From: Aedes albopictus
Lineage: Eukaryota; Arthropoda; Insecta; Diptera; Culicidae
Assembly (NCBI RefSeq): GCF_035046485.1
Contig: NC_085138.1
Span: forward strand, 290,948,256-291,012,255
Length of the DNA: 64,000 nucleotides
Direction of reading: 5' to 3'
Positions 33,440 through 43,937 of the stretch are shown one piece after another. The translations under genes were made by a program, and so were the position numbers. The notes under the pieces are model-generated. The model saw nothing but the letters and a program-made list of their open reading frames with translations, made no database searches and was not told the DNA's origin. Within the stretch, counting starts at the first letter, position 1, and each line of letters starts with the position of its first letter.

Positions 33440-33791
33440 GGGGATTCACTAAACAACTTATTTTGCTGCGTACGTCATATTTTCTGCTATTTGAAATATT
33501 TTTTTTTATCTGTATTAACGAGATTTTTAGCCCTAGGCTAGTTCATCTCGGGACCCACGTTTTACTTCCCTTCCGAAGGAAGAACTCACATTTTGCGAGT
33601 TTGTCGGGAGTGGGATTCGATCCCAGGTCCTCGGCGTGACAGTCAAGTGTTCTAACCATCACTCCAGGTCCGCTCCACTTTGAAATATTTCATGAAATTG
33701 CGAAAGAAATAATCAAAGATTGCCTTGACGGTCACGAAGTGCAATGAAGATAACATTCAATCTGAGGTTTACGCTGTTTAGTGAATCACCC
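33440..33791. mobile_element. TA-flanked MITE split by a SINE
   Basis: GGGGATTCACTAAAC (from 33440) and, inverted, GGGTGATTCACTAAAC (ending 33791) with TA outside both ends. Without the SINE and one copy of its duplication, the MITE would be about 163 bp. Confidence 0.65.
33502..33678 (-). mobile_element. tRNA-derived SINE with 12-bp TSD
   Basis: On the minus strand the head has ATGGTTAGAACAC (A-box region) and GGGATCGAATCCCA (B box), and the 3' end is GGCTAAAAATCTCGTTAATA with an A-rich tail. The flanks TTTGAAATATTT at 33490-33501 and 33679-33690 are identical. It inserted into the MITE that surrounds it. Confidence 0.85.
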
Positions 33792-33794
33792 TAT

Positions 33795-34395
33795 TATTTT
33801 AAATTAAAAGATATAACACTTGTGATTTTAAGAAGCGTTCAATATTTAACCCACTTTGCTTAATTAGTTATAGCTTTGACATCTCTTGGAAGGTTATTGA
33901 ATTTTGCTAGACCAATGAAAGTAAAACGTCCCCAATTATAATATGAATATGTATACACGTGATCGTTTGCCTAGTGTTGTATAGCCGTGGTAAAACATTT
34001 AGGGGATTGCACCAATAACTTAACAAGATTGCTCCAATGACTTAATAAGAGCAAACCAAAAATGCGTTACATAATTGCGACTATGCTATAAGATGCTCTA
34101 ATGCCGATTGAAACCTGCGGCAATGATATGGAAACATCAGCCAGATGTTTACCAATCAAGCTTTGTTGAATAGCGTACCTTCTGGAGAAAGCCTAAAATC
34201 TAAACCAAAAAATTATAGATGATTGAATGTATCAGAAAATACCCAGTAAAACTCATATAGAAATGGAAAAGAGTACTTAAGAAATTTGTGCGCACTCATT
34301 AAATATGAAGGCATAGACAAACTTAAAGTTCGAAAAATAAAACACAATCATCTCGAGGCATTAGGCCAAAAAATCTACCAGATAGATCTGGACTA
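33795..34395. other. unassigned AT-rich DNA
   Basis: No repeat, coding domain or inverted termini are recognised. Confidence 0.25.
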
Positions 34396-34545
34396 TAGCG
34401 GACCTAGTGTGAGGATTAAAGTGCATGCCCTTTACGCCGAGGACCTGGGATCCACATACCACTCCAAAAGACTTGTAAAATTCGAAACTGTGGGTCCCGA
34501 AATCAACTAACCTAGAGCTAAACATATTGTTACAACAATTGAAGA
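34396..34545 (+). mobile_element. diverged tRNA-SINE, same family as 33502-33678
   Basis: AGCGGACCTAGTGTGAGG, GCCGAGGACCTGGGATCC, GTGGGTCCCGAAATCAAC and CTAGAGCTAAA match the other copy with many substitutions. The B box has decayed (GGATCCACATACC), so it is an older insertion. Confidence 0.7.
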
Positions 34546-36034
34546 AAAAAATTAAACAAGATTTAAAAAAAAAAATCTCTCCTGATATCAGCAGCCCAGA
34601 GTATGTTGGTGAATAATCTGATGATATCCAGCTAACAAACGTCTTTTTCACCGAAATTTAGTATAAAAGTTAGCTGCACACACAGTGCTGGTAGAGTTTG
34701 TCATGCTCGTCCAACCTTTTGACATTTTCAATTTACTCCTGAAATTCGTCAAAAAATATCGGTATGAACCCCTACGATTACATACTTTCCACTTGAAATA
34801 CTTCAAGAATTCCGCTATGAACTCCTACATCGATGTCTTCACCTGAACATATTTTAGAAATTTCACAATTAAAAAAAACATGTTTTAGGATTCCACAAAA
34901 CTAAAATTCATCCATATATCGCCAAAGTACTCTTTTCAGTGTCTCCAAACTTTCTCATTTAAGTAGAGCTCTATAAAATCCAAAAAGCCGAGCATGAAAT
35001 TTTACGGATTTCTTATCAGCAAAAGAAATAAGAGTTACAGGACGCTTTTGGGGGCGGAGGAGGGTGCAGCAAAGTTTGACGACCCCTACAACAATTTCAG
35101 AGGTCTTATTCAAAAAGTGTGACATGGGGGGGAGGGGATGTGGATGGAAAATGGTCGATTCTAGCGTGACGTAATTTATGAACGATCCCTAACCGTGTAT
35201 AACGCGTCGTCATACAGATTTGATGTGGAACTCTTTCAAGAGTTCCACTGGAAACATTTGCTAGTGTATCCCAAATTCTGTATCATCCTTCCTAATATTC
35301 TCCGTTACTCTGCTAAAAATTTCTGTTGGGAATCTAAACTAAAGCCAGAAACTAAACTCGTTTTTTTTGGATTTGGTTCAGCAGAAAATTTAATTAAAAT
35401 AATAAGTATGGTCCCGCATACCGCAAATGTTGAAAGCATACCTATTGAGCAATATCTTGATGGTAGGTCCAAGATAAGCAGTATATTCGAGAATTTTACT
35501 GTCTTTATTTTAGAACCTGGTGGTAGTTTGTCTCATGCTTTTCGAGATGGGTTTTTTCTGTAACTTGAGAAAAGCAAGATCTCCGATAGATGCTGTGCTC
35601 ATTTACACTATTTATTTGTTTTCGAAATTTATTAGACATTCGCTTGATTTCGTCAAAATCTAGTTTATGGAGACGAAATTTTTAGGATTTGGCGAAACGA
35701 AACGAAATTCAAAATCATAAATTTTGCCAAGGTGAAATCCGTGGAATTCCGCGAAATTTCGTTTCGAGGTGTATTTGGCGAAATCATTCGGTATACAATT
35801 ACATTGACATAGGATTCCTAAATTAGTTGCTGAAGAAGTTTCGGAACAAGTTATCGAAGGCACTTCCGAAAAAAAACTGCCGAATGGTTTCAATAATTTA
35901 CAGAGGAAATGCCAGAAGGAATTACCAAACTATTTTCGAATTTATTGCCAAATATTATCTGAATGCGTAAAAGAATACGAAAAGTAAATTTCAAAGGAAT
36001 TTGTATATAAATTCCCAGAGATTTTTGAAGGAAA
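34546..36034. other. mostly unassigned DNA with short repeat fragments
   Basis: A MITE-end fragment (AGCGTGACGTAATTTATGAA) lies at 35163-35190, and diverged satellite units in reverse orientation at about 35860-36010. A plus frame of 122 codons (35195-35563) starts with GTG and has no recognisable motif, so no gene is called. Confidence 0.35.
35040..35190. mobile_element. MITE-end fragment of the TTACGTCACGC family
   Basis: G-rich body (GGGGGGAGGGG) and terminus GCGTGACGTAATTTATGAAC. Related ends occur at 58320-58350, 60280-60296, 60490-60515 and, as a variant, 63837-63999. Confidence 0.5.
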
Positions 36035-36240
36035 TATTGCTGTGTGCATTCAAAATGCAAATATCAAATGCGGGGACAGAAAATGCGGTTAGATTGTCTA
36101 ACAAGTAATCCGATGTCAGTGAAAGCATTTGGATCCTAGGTAGGCGGTGGTTTTGGCTATGGTAATGGTTTGGTAAAACTGTGTTACCGCGTATGAAGCG
36201 CATTTCGGCACCGTTTGCATCTTGAACGCACACAGCAATA
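36035..36240. mobile_element. MITE, 206 bp
   Basis: TATTGCTGTGTGCATTCAA at the left and its near-perfect reverse complement (TTGAACGCACACAGCAATA) at the right form TIRs of about 27 bp with few mismatches. The superfamily is unassigned. Confidence 0.75.
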
Positions 36241-37784
36241 CCAAAATAACTTAAGAAAGATTTTCCGAAGTAATTTTCAAAGAAAATGGGACTCTATAGT
36301 GTACAAATTATTTCGCCATCTAAACCTCCATTGATCTTTTCCAACAAAAAATCCGAAAAATCATCATATGTACCATACTTTTTTTTTTTTAATGCATTAA
36401 GAGTATATGATTTATTTTTCTTCGAAGTAACTTTATCAATTGAACTGTCATTTTATCCAAGGAAATTAAAGCTGTTTTCTTTATTTAACAACCAAAGCAA
36501 AGGTATTTGAAAGCAATGACATTGTGTAATACTCTGGAAAAAAATGCGTTCTTTTTCCAAAAGAATTGATGAGCAAATTCGTTAAGTGACCACTGAAGGA
36601 ATTTTTCATGTAACTGTAGAAGAAATCGCCTAAAGATTTCCGGAAAATATTGTCTAAGAAATGCCAGAATAAGATGTCAAAAGAATTCTAAAAGTAAACA
36701 GCCAATAAATTTACCTGGGAAATTTCCAGAGGAATAGACGATAGATTTTTCAAAGAAATATCTGAATAACGGTTGGAATATATACGACATATAATAAATG
36801 ATTATTTTTCATTAAAAAATCAGATATATGCAATAAAGAAAGAGCAATAATAAATTATTAAAGTCTTATAAACAAATCAAAAAGTGCAGAAATTATTACA
36901 ATTATCAACAATTGCAATAAAATAAATAAAACTGTTGCACCAAAACAGTTTGAATGTTCCATAAATAAACTCAGTTTTTTCAAAATCAATCCAATTCTCT
37001 ACGATTTATTGTAATTTTTTTAAACAAAATATAAATAATCCTGAAAAAGTCCTGAAAAGCTGATGTTTTTTTTTGGTTTGTTAACTCATATTCGACAAAA
37101 AAGTCACTAACACCCCTTTGCCCCTCAATTTCAAAATATCAAAATAAATGAAAACTTTCTAGAATTTCAAGCTAAAGAGTATCGGCCGAGCTATTGTGGA
37201 TTGGGCAACTGAGGCGACAGAAAGCCGCCGAAGCTTCCGAATTGACGTAGTTCCGGTCGATTCACAGTAACTGGTAATCGACAGATCCAATGATTCACTA
37301 GGTATAACGCGAACAGAGATGTTATCCTTTTTTAAAGTCCGGCAAGAGTTTGGACAGCAAGTTATTGCCTTTAAAATTACACACATAGCTATTGCGTGTA
37401 TTCAGTCTTTCTATCGTTGTTTTGTCTTTCGGCAATTGGTTGCCTTCTATTTTTTTTAAATTTTCTCTAAGTGGATAATTCAGTTATTCAACATTTGCCA
37501 ATTTTAAAAATGTTAATGCATTTTCGATTTTTTTAATGCATTTTTTCATATTTGTTTATAACAAATTCAAACTTTTTTGATGAGAAAAAAAAATGGTTTT
37601 TATAATAATTCTAGATTTGAGGGGATTGGAAGCAAAAAGCGTAAGTGACAAATACTCACTTTTAAGTAAATGAGGTTTAAAGTTTTCACCAACTTTCTGT
37701 CCCATACCAAATGAAGTATCAAAAAATGACTTTCGAGCAATAAAAATGTCGAAATTTCCACAAAAATTATTAACAATTACAATA
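36241..37784. other. unassigned AT-rich DNA
   Basis: Weak reverse-orientation satellite units occur at 36580-36760. A GC-richer island at about 37160-37390 has minus-strand frames, one ending RPELRQFGSFGGFLSPQ, but no family is recognised and splice signals are weak. Confidence 0.25.
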
Positions 37785-37835
37785 AAAACCCTGATTAATC
37801 CATCTAGCGGTGATGGTACCTTGCTCGTGCCTTCG
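37785..37835. mobile_element. left-end fragment of the 12-bp-TIR large element family
   Basis: AAAAACCCTGATTAATCC, CATCTAGCGGTGATGG and ACCTTGCTCGT match the left termini of copies A and B with substitutions. No corresponding right end was found downstream. Confidence 0.6.
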
Positions 37836-39049
37836 TTATACCAATTTTAACAAAACTCAAATGAAACCGGAAATCTAATCGTTCATTCGGCTTTTAATGT
37901 TTGGGCCTTATCTAAATTCTTAAAAAACTGCAATCTTGAGTTTTGAACCAACTTTTTGGATTTAAGTCCGTCATCTTGGAAATTCTGGTCGCCATTTTTG
38001 GACTCCAGACTTCTTCCCCATACCAGATATAGGGTATGTGTACCGTTCCTTGGCCTAATATGCAAGCCGCCTTGACAATTTTGACCATAACTCGTGAATT
38101 AATAGTAGTATAAATGATGGTTTCACTTTATCACGCACTCTAGGCAGTGCATGTTTCTGCAATTGGAAGTAAACCAGCGTAAATGTTCAAGAACTTACTT
38201 AATTACGTTAAAAAGATTCGATGCGATGGTATGCAACGTTGGTCTACGGTACAAAAATTGGCCTATTAGTGGATACAACGTTGGCCTATTGCTTTCCAAA
38301 CGCTAGAACCACTTATTCTATAATTTTTAATATTTCTGCTGAAGTATTATCAATGTTTGTTCACCAATCTTGCTTTCAAATTACATTTTCGGAGCCAAAT
38401 TTTCACATAACTTTAAATAAATCACTTAAACTTAAGTTTTTTCTTAATTTAGTAACGATAACAATGCAACCCCATTATTGTGTTATATTTTTACAGTCAC
38501 CGTACACAAATTCTTTCTTCTCGTTAGTTCTTTCTGATTCATTCGAAAGCAATGTGGTTGACGTCACTTTTTTGGTGTTGTTGACGTCACTTTATTGATG
38601 GGCCAAGATTTGGGTACATAGTGAAAAAAATGTCCTCAATATTCGGCCCACATTTAATTTGTAAAATAGTTATTTTTCGTTGAAAACAAGTATACAAGAT
38701 CAAAGTAGCGTCTTTGACCGTCGCATTAAATGTTCAGTTATCGAAAAGTCTATTCGAAATGTTCCTGAATCAGGCTATTTATGATCATGTGTATAGACTA
38801 CCCACTAAGCCGAAGAACCATGGCGTCTACAAAAGCTAAACAAATTGTCATTTTCATTCAAGTTTAATGCTTCAAAATGCTAAAATTGAAACGAAATGTT
38901 ACAGTTGTTTGGCGCATAGCTTTTCCGATCTCCAGTTATGCGTGTTTGTTTGAGTTTTTGGTTAACGTTAAGATAGGCCGAATGAGGGGACTATGCCAAC
39001 GAAGCATCCCGATACCCTATCCGTTTTGACTCCATAAAACAGCTACCAT
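37836..39049. other. probable interior of the large element, otherwise unassigned
   Basis: 37900-38050 contains diverged versions of the unit repeated at 39050-39625 (CATCTTGGAAATTCTGGTCG, CCATTTTTGGACTCCAGAC). The segment between has a 125-codon frame (38221-38598) without recognisable motif. Confidence 0.3.
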
Positions 39050-39625
39050 AGTGCCATCTTGAATTTGTAGCCGCCATCTTTAGGCTAACCATTTTAGGCT
39101 ACCATCTTGAATATTCTGGTCGCCATTTTTGGAGCCTGGACATCTTTCCCGTGCCAAATATACCCACATTTCATGATTTTAGAGCATAAAATTTCATTAA
39201 ACAGGCGCCTTCTTGGATTTGGGACCGCCATCTAGGATATTCTGGTCGCCATTATTGGACTCCGGACATCTTCTCCATACCAAATATACTCCATATTGCA
39301 TGGTTTTAGAGCCTAAAACTCAATCAAACAGCCGCCATCTTGAGTTTTGGGCTGCCATATTGGATTTTAGACCATCATCTTGTATATACTTGTCGGTATT
39401 TTTGGAGCCCAGACTTCTTCTCCATACCATATGTACCCAAACCCATATTGCATGGCCTTAGGGCCTAAAACTCCATTAAATAGACGCCATCTTGAATTTG
39501 GAGCCGCCATATTGGATTTTAGACCTCCATCTGGATATTCTGGTAGTCATTTTCGAACTCCGGTCATCTTCCTTATACCAAATATAACCCATATTGCAAA
39601 GTTTTAGAGCCGAAAACTCTATTAA
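39050..39625. repeat. tandem array of 125-155-bp units (GCCGCCATCTT type)
   Basis: Four copies starting near 39054, 39208, 39332 and 39484. Each has CGCCATCTTGA, TTGGATTTTAGACC, GGATATTCTGGTCGCC, CATCTTCTCCATACCAAAT and ATTGCATGGTTTTAGAGCC. Short overlapping plus frames follow the array and are not genes. The array ends at a TTAA-flanked MITE. Confidence 0.8.
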
Positions 39626-39744
39626 CCATCCAGGACGCGCGTCATCAAGCAACCGAAACTGCACCGTGCTCGCGCTGTATACGAAAAGCGAGGTTTTTTG
39701 GTTGTGTTGTACTTTTTACAACAGCGCGCGCGCTGAAGGGTTAA
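39622..39744. mobile_element. TTAA-flanked MITE, 115 bp
   Basis: TTAA (39622-39625 and 39741-39744) flanks CCATCCAGGACGCGCG and, inverted, CCCTTCAGCGCGCGCG. It is piggyBac-like by target site and terminus. Confidence 0.75.
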
Positions 39745-40200
39745 ACTATCACTTCAAAAACGCGAGGCAAACATTCATTGAAAAGCAAAAAGTCAATGAT
39801 TTGTTTGAAAACTTGGTGATGCATCAGGACACCTTAATGGCACATTTGAACATATCTTAAGCACACTCGGAATTAATTATTTATATAAATATGATATTTA
39901 TTTAAATAAAATCAATCACTAATTTGCTTTATGATTCGTTTTGTTCCATTTGGATTCATTTATCCGTTTTTCCTAAGTTAAGAAGTTCTGCCGATTTTCC
40001 GTAAACCGTTACAAAATCCTCTGAGATACAAGTCCCCAACAAAAGTCGGGCAAACCTAACACGACCGGCGGTCTCTCTTCACGAGAGTGGCACATAAGCC
40101 ACCGTGCTTTAATTTAATCTCTCGAGCAAGTTTGCGAACGGTTACAACTTGCTGTACGATTTGGCGTTTTAGATATTGGTAAGAACAATCAACAGACTTC
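39745..40200. other. unassigned DNA
   Basis: Around 40060-40110 there is a GC-richer piece with a short hairpin (CTCTCTTCACGAGAG). No RNA family is recognised. Confidence 0.25.
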
Positions 40201-42009
40201 TCCATGGACTCCACCAGAAATACCTCTATCTATTCATACATTGATTTTTCTAGGCTTTCTTTATGGATTCCTCAATAAACTTTCCTTTGGAATCTCCAGG
40301 CAGTCCTGATGGCGTAGAAATTTCTACAGAGATTGATCCAGCAACTTCTCCTAGGATTTCTTTGGAAATTCTTGCTATGATACTTTTGGAATTCTTCTAG
40401 GGATTCCTCTAAAAAACTATAGTGATTCCTTCAGGAATTCCATGTGGCATTATTCAAGACAATCTTCTGAGATTCTATTCAGAAGTTCCTCCGGTAATTC
40501 TTCCAGGAATTCTATCAGAGATTCTTTCAGAAATTTCTCATAGAATTCCTCCATGAGCTTCTATTGGACTTCCTCCGGAAGTTGTGGTTAGGATTCCTCA
40601 AGCAACACCTGCACTTCTAGTGATTTCACTTAGAACCCCTCAAAAGTTCTTAGTGTAGTACCTTCAGGAATTCTACTAGGGCAGTTCTTCCAGAGAATTT
40701 CCCCGAGATTTAAAGAAATCCCTTCTTGGATTCTTCTAGAAATTTCTTCAAGGATATATGTATCCACGACCTCCCCCAGAGGTTCTTCCAGAAATTCCAC
40801 AGGGGATTTCCCCAAGAACTTCTATTGGCTTTCCTCCATGAATTCCAGCTGGAATTCTTCAAGCAATTCCCATTAGGACTCCTTTAGAAATACTTCTAGG
40901 GTTTTCTCCTGGCATACTTACTTGCTGCAATACTTACGGGAAATCTTCCTGAGATTCTTACAAAAAATCCTCCTGCGTTTCCTTCAGGGATTCCTCCAGT
41001 ATATTTCTACCGATTCTTTCAAGTAGAACTGTAGGTATTCCTTCAGGCATTTGTTAGAGGAACTTCTCTTAGGATTCCCCCGGCATTGCTGATTCTAGGA
41101 TTTCTCTAGAAATAACTTCTATGATACCTCCTGGGATTCTAGGAATTCCTACAGACATTCCAGTTGGGATTCCTCAAGCATTTCCTGTGGTTCTTCCAGC
41201 TATTATTTCCTCCAGAAATGCTAAACTTGGTGCTTCAGAAACTATGCTACGGATTCTTCTGGAGCTTTCTCCTATTTTTTTTGCTGGGATTTTTCCATAG
41301 GCAATCTTCCTAGAGTTCTTGAAGAAATTCCTTTGGTTGTTCTATCACGGACTTCTCCAAGGACTCATCCAGGAATTCCTTCAGAGATTTTATCCAAAGA
41401 TTTCTATGAATTTCTCATGGAATTCCTGCAGAAACTCCTTTTGGCCTTCCTCCAAGAATACCTTATACCTCAAACAACTTCTCCTGTGGTTACTCCAGAA
41501 ATTCTTACTATGAGTAGGCCAGAAATTCTTCTAGTGATTCCTTTACGAATTTATTCTAGCTTTGTGGCTGGAATTTTTCCGGGAAATCTTCCTGAGATTC
41601 CTTCAGAAATTCCTCCTGCAAATTCTTCAGGGCCTTCTCTATAGATTCTTCCAGAATATCTCTATCGGTTCTTGCAGGGACTTCTCTATGTGTTCTTTCG
41701 ATTCCCCCAGGCGTTCCTGATGGCGTTTCCCTAGAAATTCCTGTATATTTTCATCCAGCAATTTCTCCTAGGATTTCTGCTGAGGTTTCTACAATGATAC
41801 ATTCCAGAACCCTTCTAAGAATACCTCCTGAGATTTTTTTCTGTGATTTCTTCAGAAGTTCCCCGGTAATTACCTTGGGATGTCTCCAAGAACTCCTCCT
41901 GGCCTTCCCTTCCTTCAGGAATTTGAGCTGGATTTCTCAAGCTATTCCTACTGTGGTTCTTCCAGAAATTACTCCTAGGAGTCCTCCAGAAATTCTTACT
42001 GTAATATAC
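40200..42009. repeat. degenerate GGAATTCC-type satellite, block 4
   Basis: Dense units such as TTCCTCCAGAAATTC, GATTCCTTCAGGAATTCC and AATTCTTCTAGGGATTCC. Open frames of 60-103 codons are by-products. Confidence 0.8.
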
Positions 42010-42240
42010 CGCATTTAGTTCACCACTAGACTGCGCACTGAGTATTCATAAGTACGAAAACATAAATAAAACTGCGCGATTGCATCATATCAAATTGATG
42101 TCTTCGGCGCACTATTTCTTCGATGTATGCTGAATAAGTGCTGTGAAGACACCAAGTTGATTGGATGCAATCGCGCACTTTTATTTGCGTTTTCGCACTC
42201 ATGAAAACTAGTGCGATAGTCCAGTGGTGAGCTGAATGCG
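42010..42240. mobile_element. palindromic MITE, 231 bp
   Basis: Left CGCATTTAGTTCACCACTAG, then ACTGCGCGATTGCATC. The right side is the reverse complement with few changes, ending GAGCTGAATGCG. It inserted into satellite. Confidence 0.75.
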
Positions 42241-42325
42241 CTATATCTCCCGGAATTCTTGTAGGGATTCCTTCCTGGGTTTCTCCAAATATTTATTATT
42301 GAACTCTTCCAGGGAGACCTCTTGA

Positions 42326-42993
42326 CTACACAGCGTAACAAAAATTTACTTTTTGTCTGTCTCAAGAGCAAACTTATGTGTCTCCGAAGGATTTTGGGCC
42401 GCTGAATCCGAATCCGGGCTCAGATTTGCTCTAACACATGACAATTTTGAGCTATACCTCAATTTATAGGGCAAAATATGCGATTTTGGTCTTTTTTGAC
42501 AGCAAGTCATTAAGCAAGGAAATATTTTTTTTAAGCAATCAAAAGGTTAATTGGTCAATTAACATCTAAATTAACGACTCATGCAAAATATTTCGTTTTA
42601 CATAATCAAATTTGAAAGTTTTAAGCGATTTATGTTAGGTACGATATTTCCCATACAAGTCACCCTCCAAAAGTTGCATGCAAGTTTTCATACTAACGTG
42701 AAATGCTCAAATCTATCAAATTTGATTAGGTTAAACGAAATATTTTGCATGAGTCGATAATTTAGATGTTAATTGACCAATTAACCTTTTGATTGCTTAA
42801 AAAAATATTTCCTTGCTTAATGGCTTGCTGTCAAAAAAGCCCAAAATCGCATATTTTGCCCTATCAATTGAGGTATAGCTCAAAATTGTGACGTGTTAGA
42901 GCAAATCTGAGCCCGGATTCGGATTCAGCGGTCCAAAATCCTTCGGAGACAAATAAGTTTGCTCTTGAGACAAAAAAATGTTGCGCTGTGCTA
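42326..42993. mobile_element. foldback element, 662 bp, possible 3-bp TSD
   Basis: CACAGCGTAACA (from 42329) and TGTTGCGCTGTG (ending 42990) are the outer ends. Nearly the whole element is self-complementary with a short centre around 42640-42670. CTA flanks both sides (42326-42328, 42991-42993). Confidence 0.8.
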
Positions 42994-43013
42994 TCATCCA
43001 GGAACTCCTCCTG

Positions 43014-43245
43014 CACGCAAAAAAAAATCCATTCTGATAAACGTGCACGGTCAGTCACGGCAATGGGAACAAACGGGAACTATGCATAGCAACGATAACA
43101 ATCATAAGAAATAAGAACTAGATGTCACGGTTTATAGGACGCCCATATTGACAACTGGAACTAGTTCCAGTTCACGGTGTATATTTGCTTGTTCTCATAT
43201 TTGCGTTTGTTTGTTCACGTTTATCGGAACGGATTTTTTCGCGTG
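43014..43245. mobile_element. MITE with ~32-bp TIRs, 232 bp
   Basis: CACGCAAAAAAAAATCCATT with TGATAAACGTG at the left and CACGTTTATC with GGATTTTTTCGCGTG at the right. The superfamily is unassigned. Confidence 0.75.
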
Positions 43246-43937
43246 TGGGATTCCATAAGCGATACCTGCAGCTTCTAATGTTTCATGAATGACTCCTATA
43301 GGTCTCCTACAGAAATTCTTATTGTGATACCTGCAGGAACCCTCTAGGGATTTCTCATGGCATTCTTGCTGGGATTCTTTTAGGCAGTTTTCCTAGGATA
43401 CTTCCAGAAATGCCTTTGATTCCTCCACTGATTTTTCAAAAGACTGATCCAGGAATTTCTCTAGAATTTTTATTCATGGGTTACTCTAGAAATTAATCAT
43501 GGTTTTACTCCTGGAACTCCTCTTGGCCTTCTTCAAAGAGTTCCAGCTGATAGAATCCCAATAGAAACCTCTAGAGGAATCCCTAAACGAATTCAGGGAA
43601 AAGTTGAAATTTCCATTGAAATCCTAGGAGGTATTACTAGAGAAATCTCTAGATAAATCCTATACGGAAAAAAATAAATAAAAATTTTCTAAGAAATTCT
43701 CAAAGAATTTTCCGCAATCATCAAAGCAAATTCTGAAAAAAAAAACGTAAGAACTCCTAAAAGTTATTGACGTAGCATCCCCGTGACAAGGTTTTTTTAA
43801 ATAAATTCCCGAAGGAAATCTCTAATAAATTTGCCGAATTAATTTCCAAAGGAATTACCGAAGAAGTTCCCAAAAATCGAAGTTTCCAAAATTTCCCAAG
43901 GAATTGCTGATGAAATTTCCAAATAAAATTTCAATGC
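43246..43937. repeat. degenerate GGAATTCC-type satellite, block 5
   Basis: Satellite units in forward orientation to about 43550 and reverse orientation (GGAATCCCTAAACGAATTC) after it. The RTE inserted at the 3' edge. Confidence 0.7.

Noticed and set aside
35195..35563. 122-codon gene
   Set aside because: Starts with GTG, has no domain, and lies in AT-rich unassigned DNA.
37159..37386. 75-codon minus-strand gene or small-peptide exon
   Set aside because: Composition is suggestive, but the frame choice is ambiguous and splice signals are weak.
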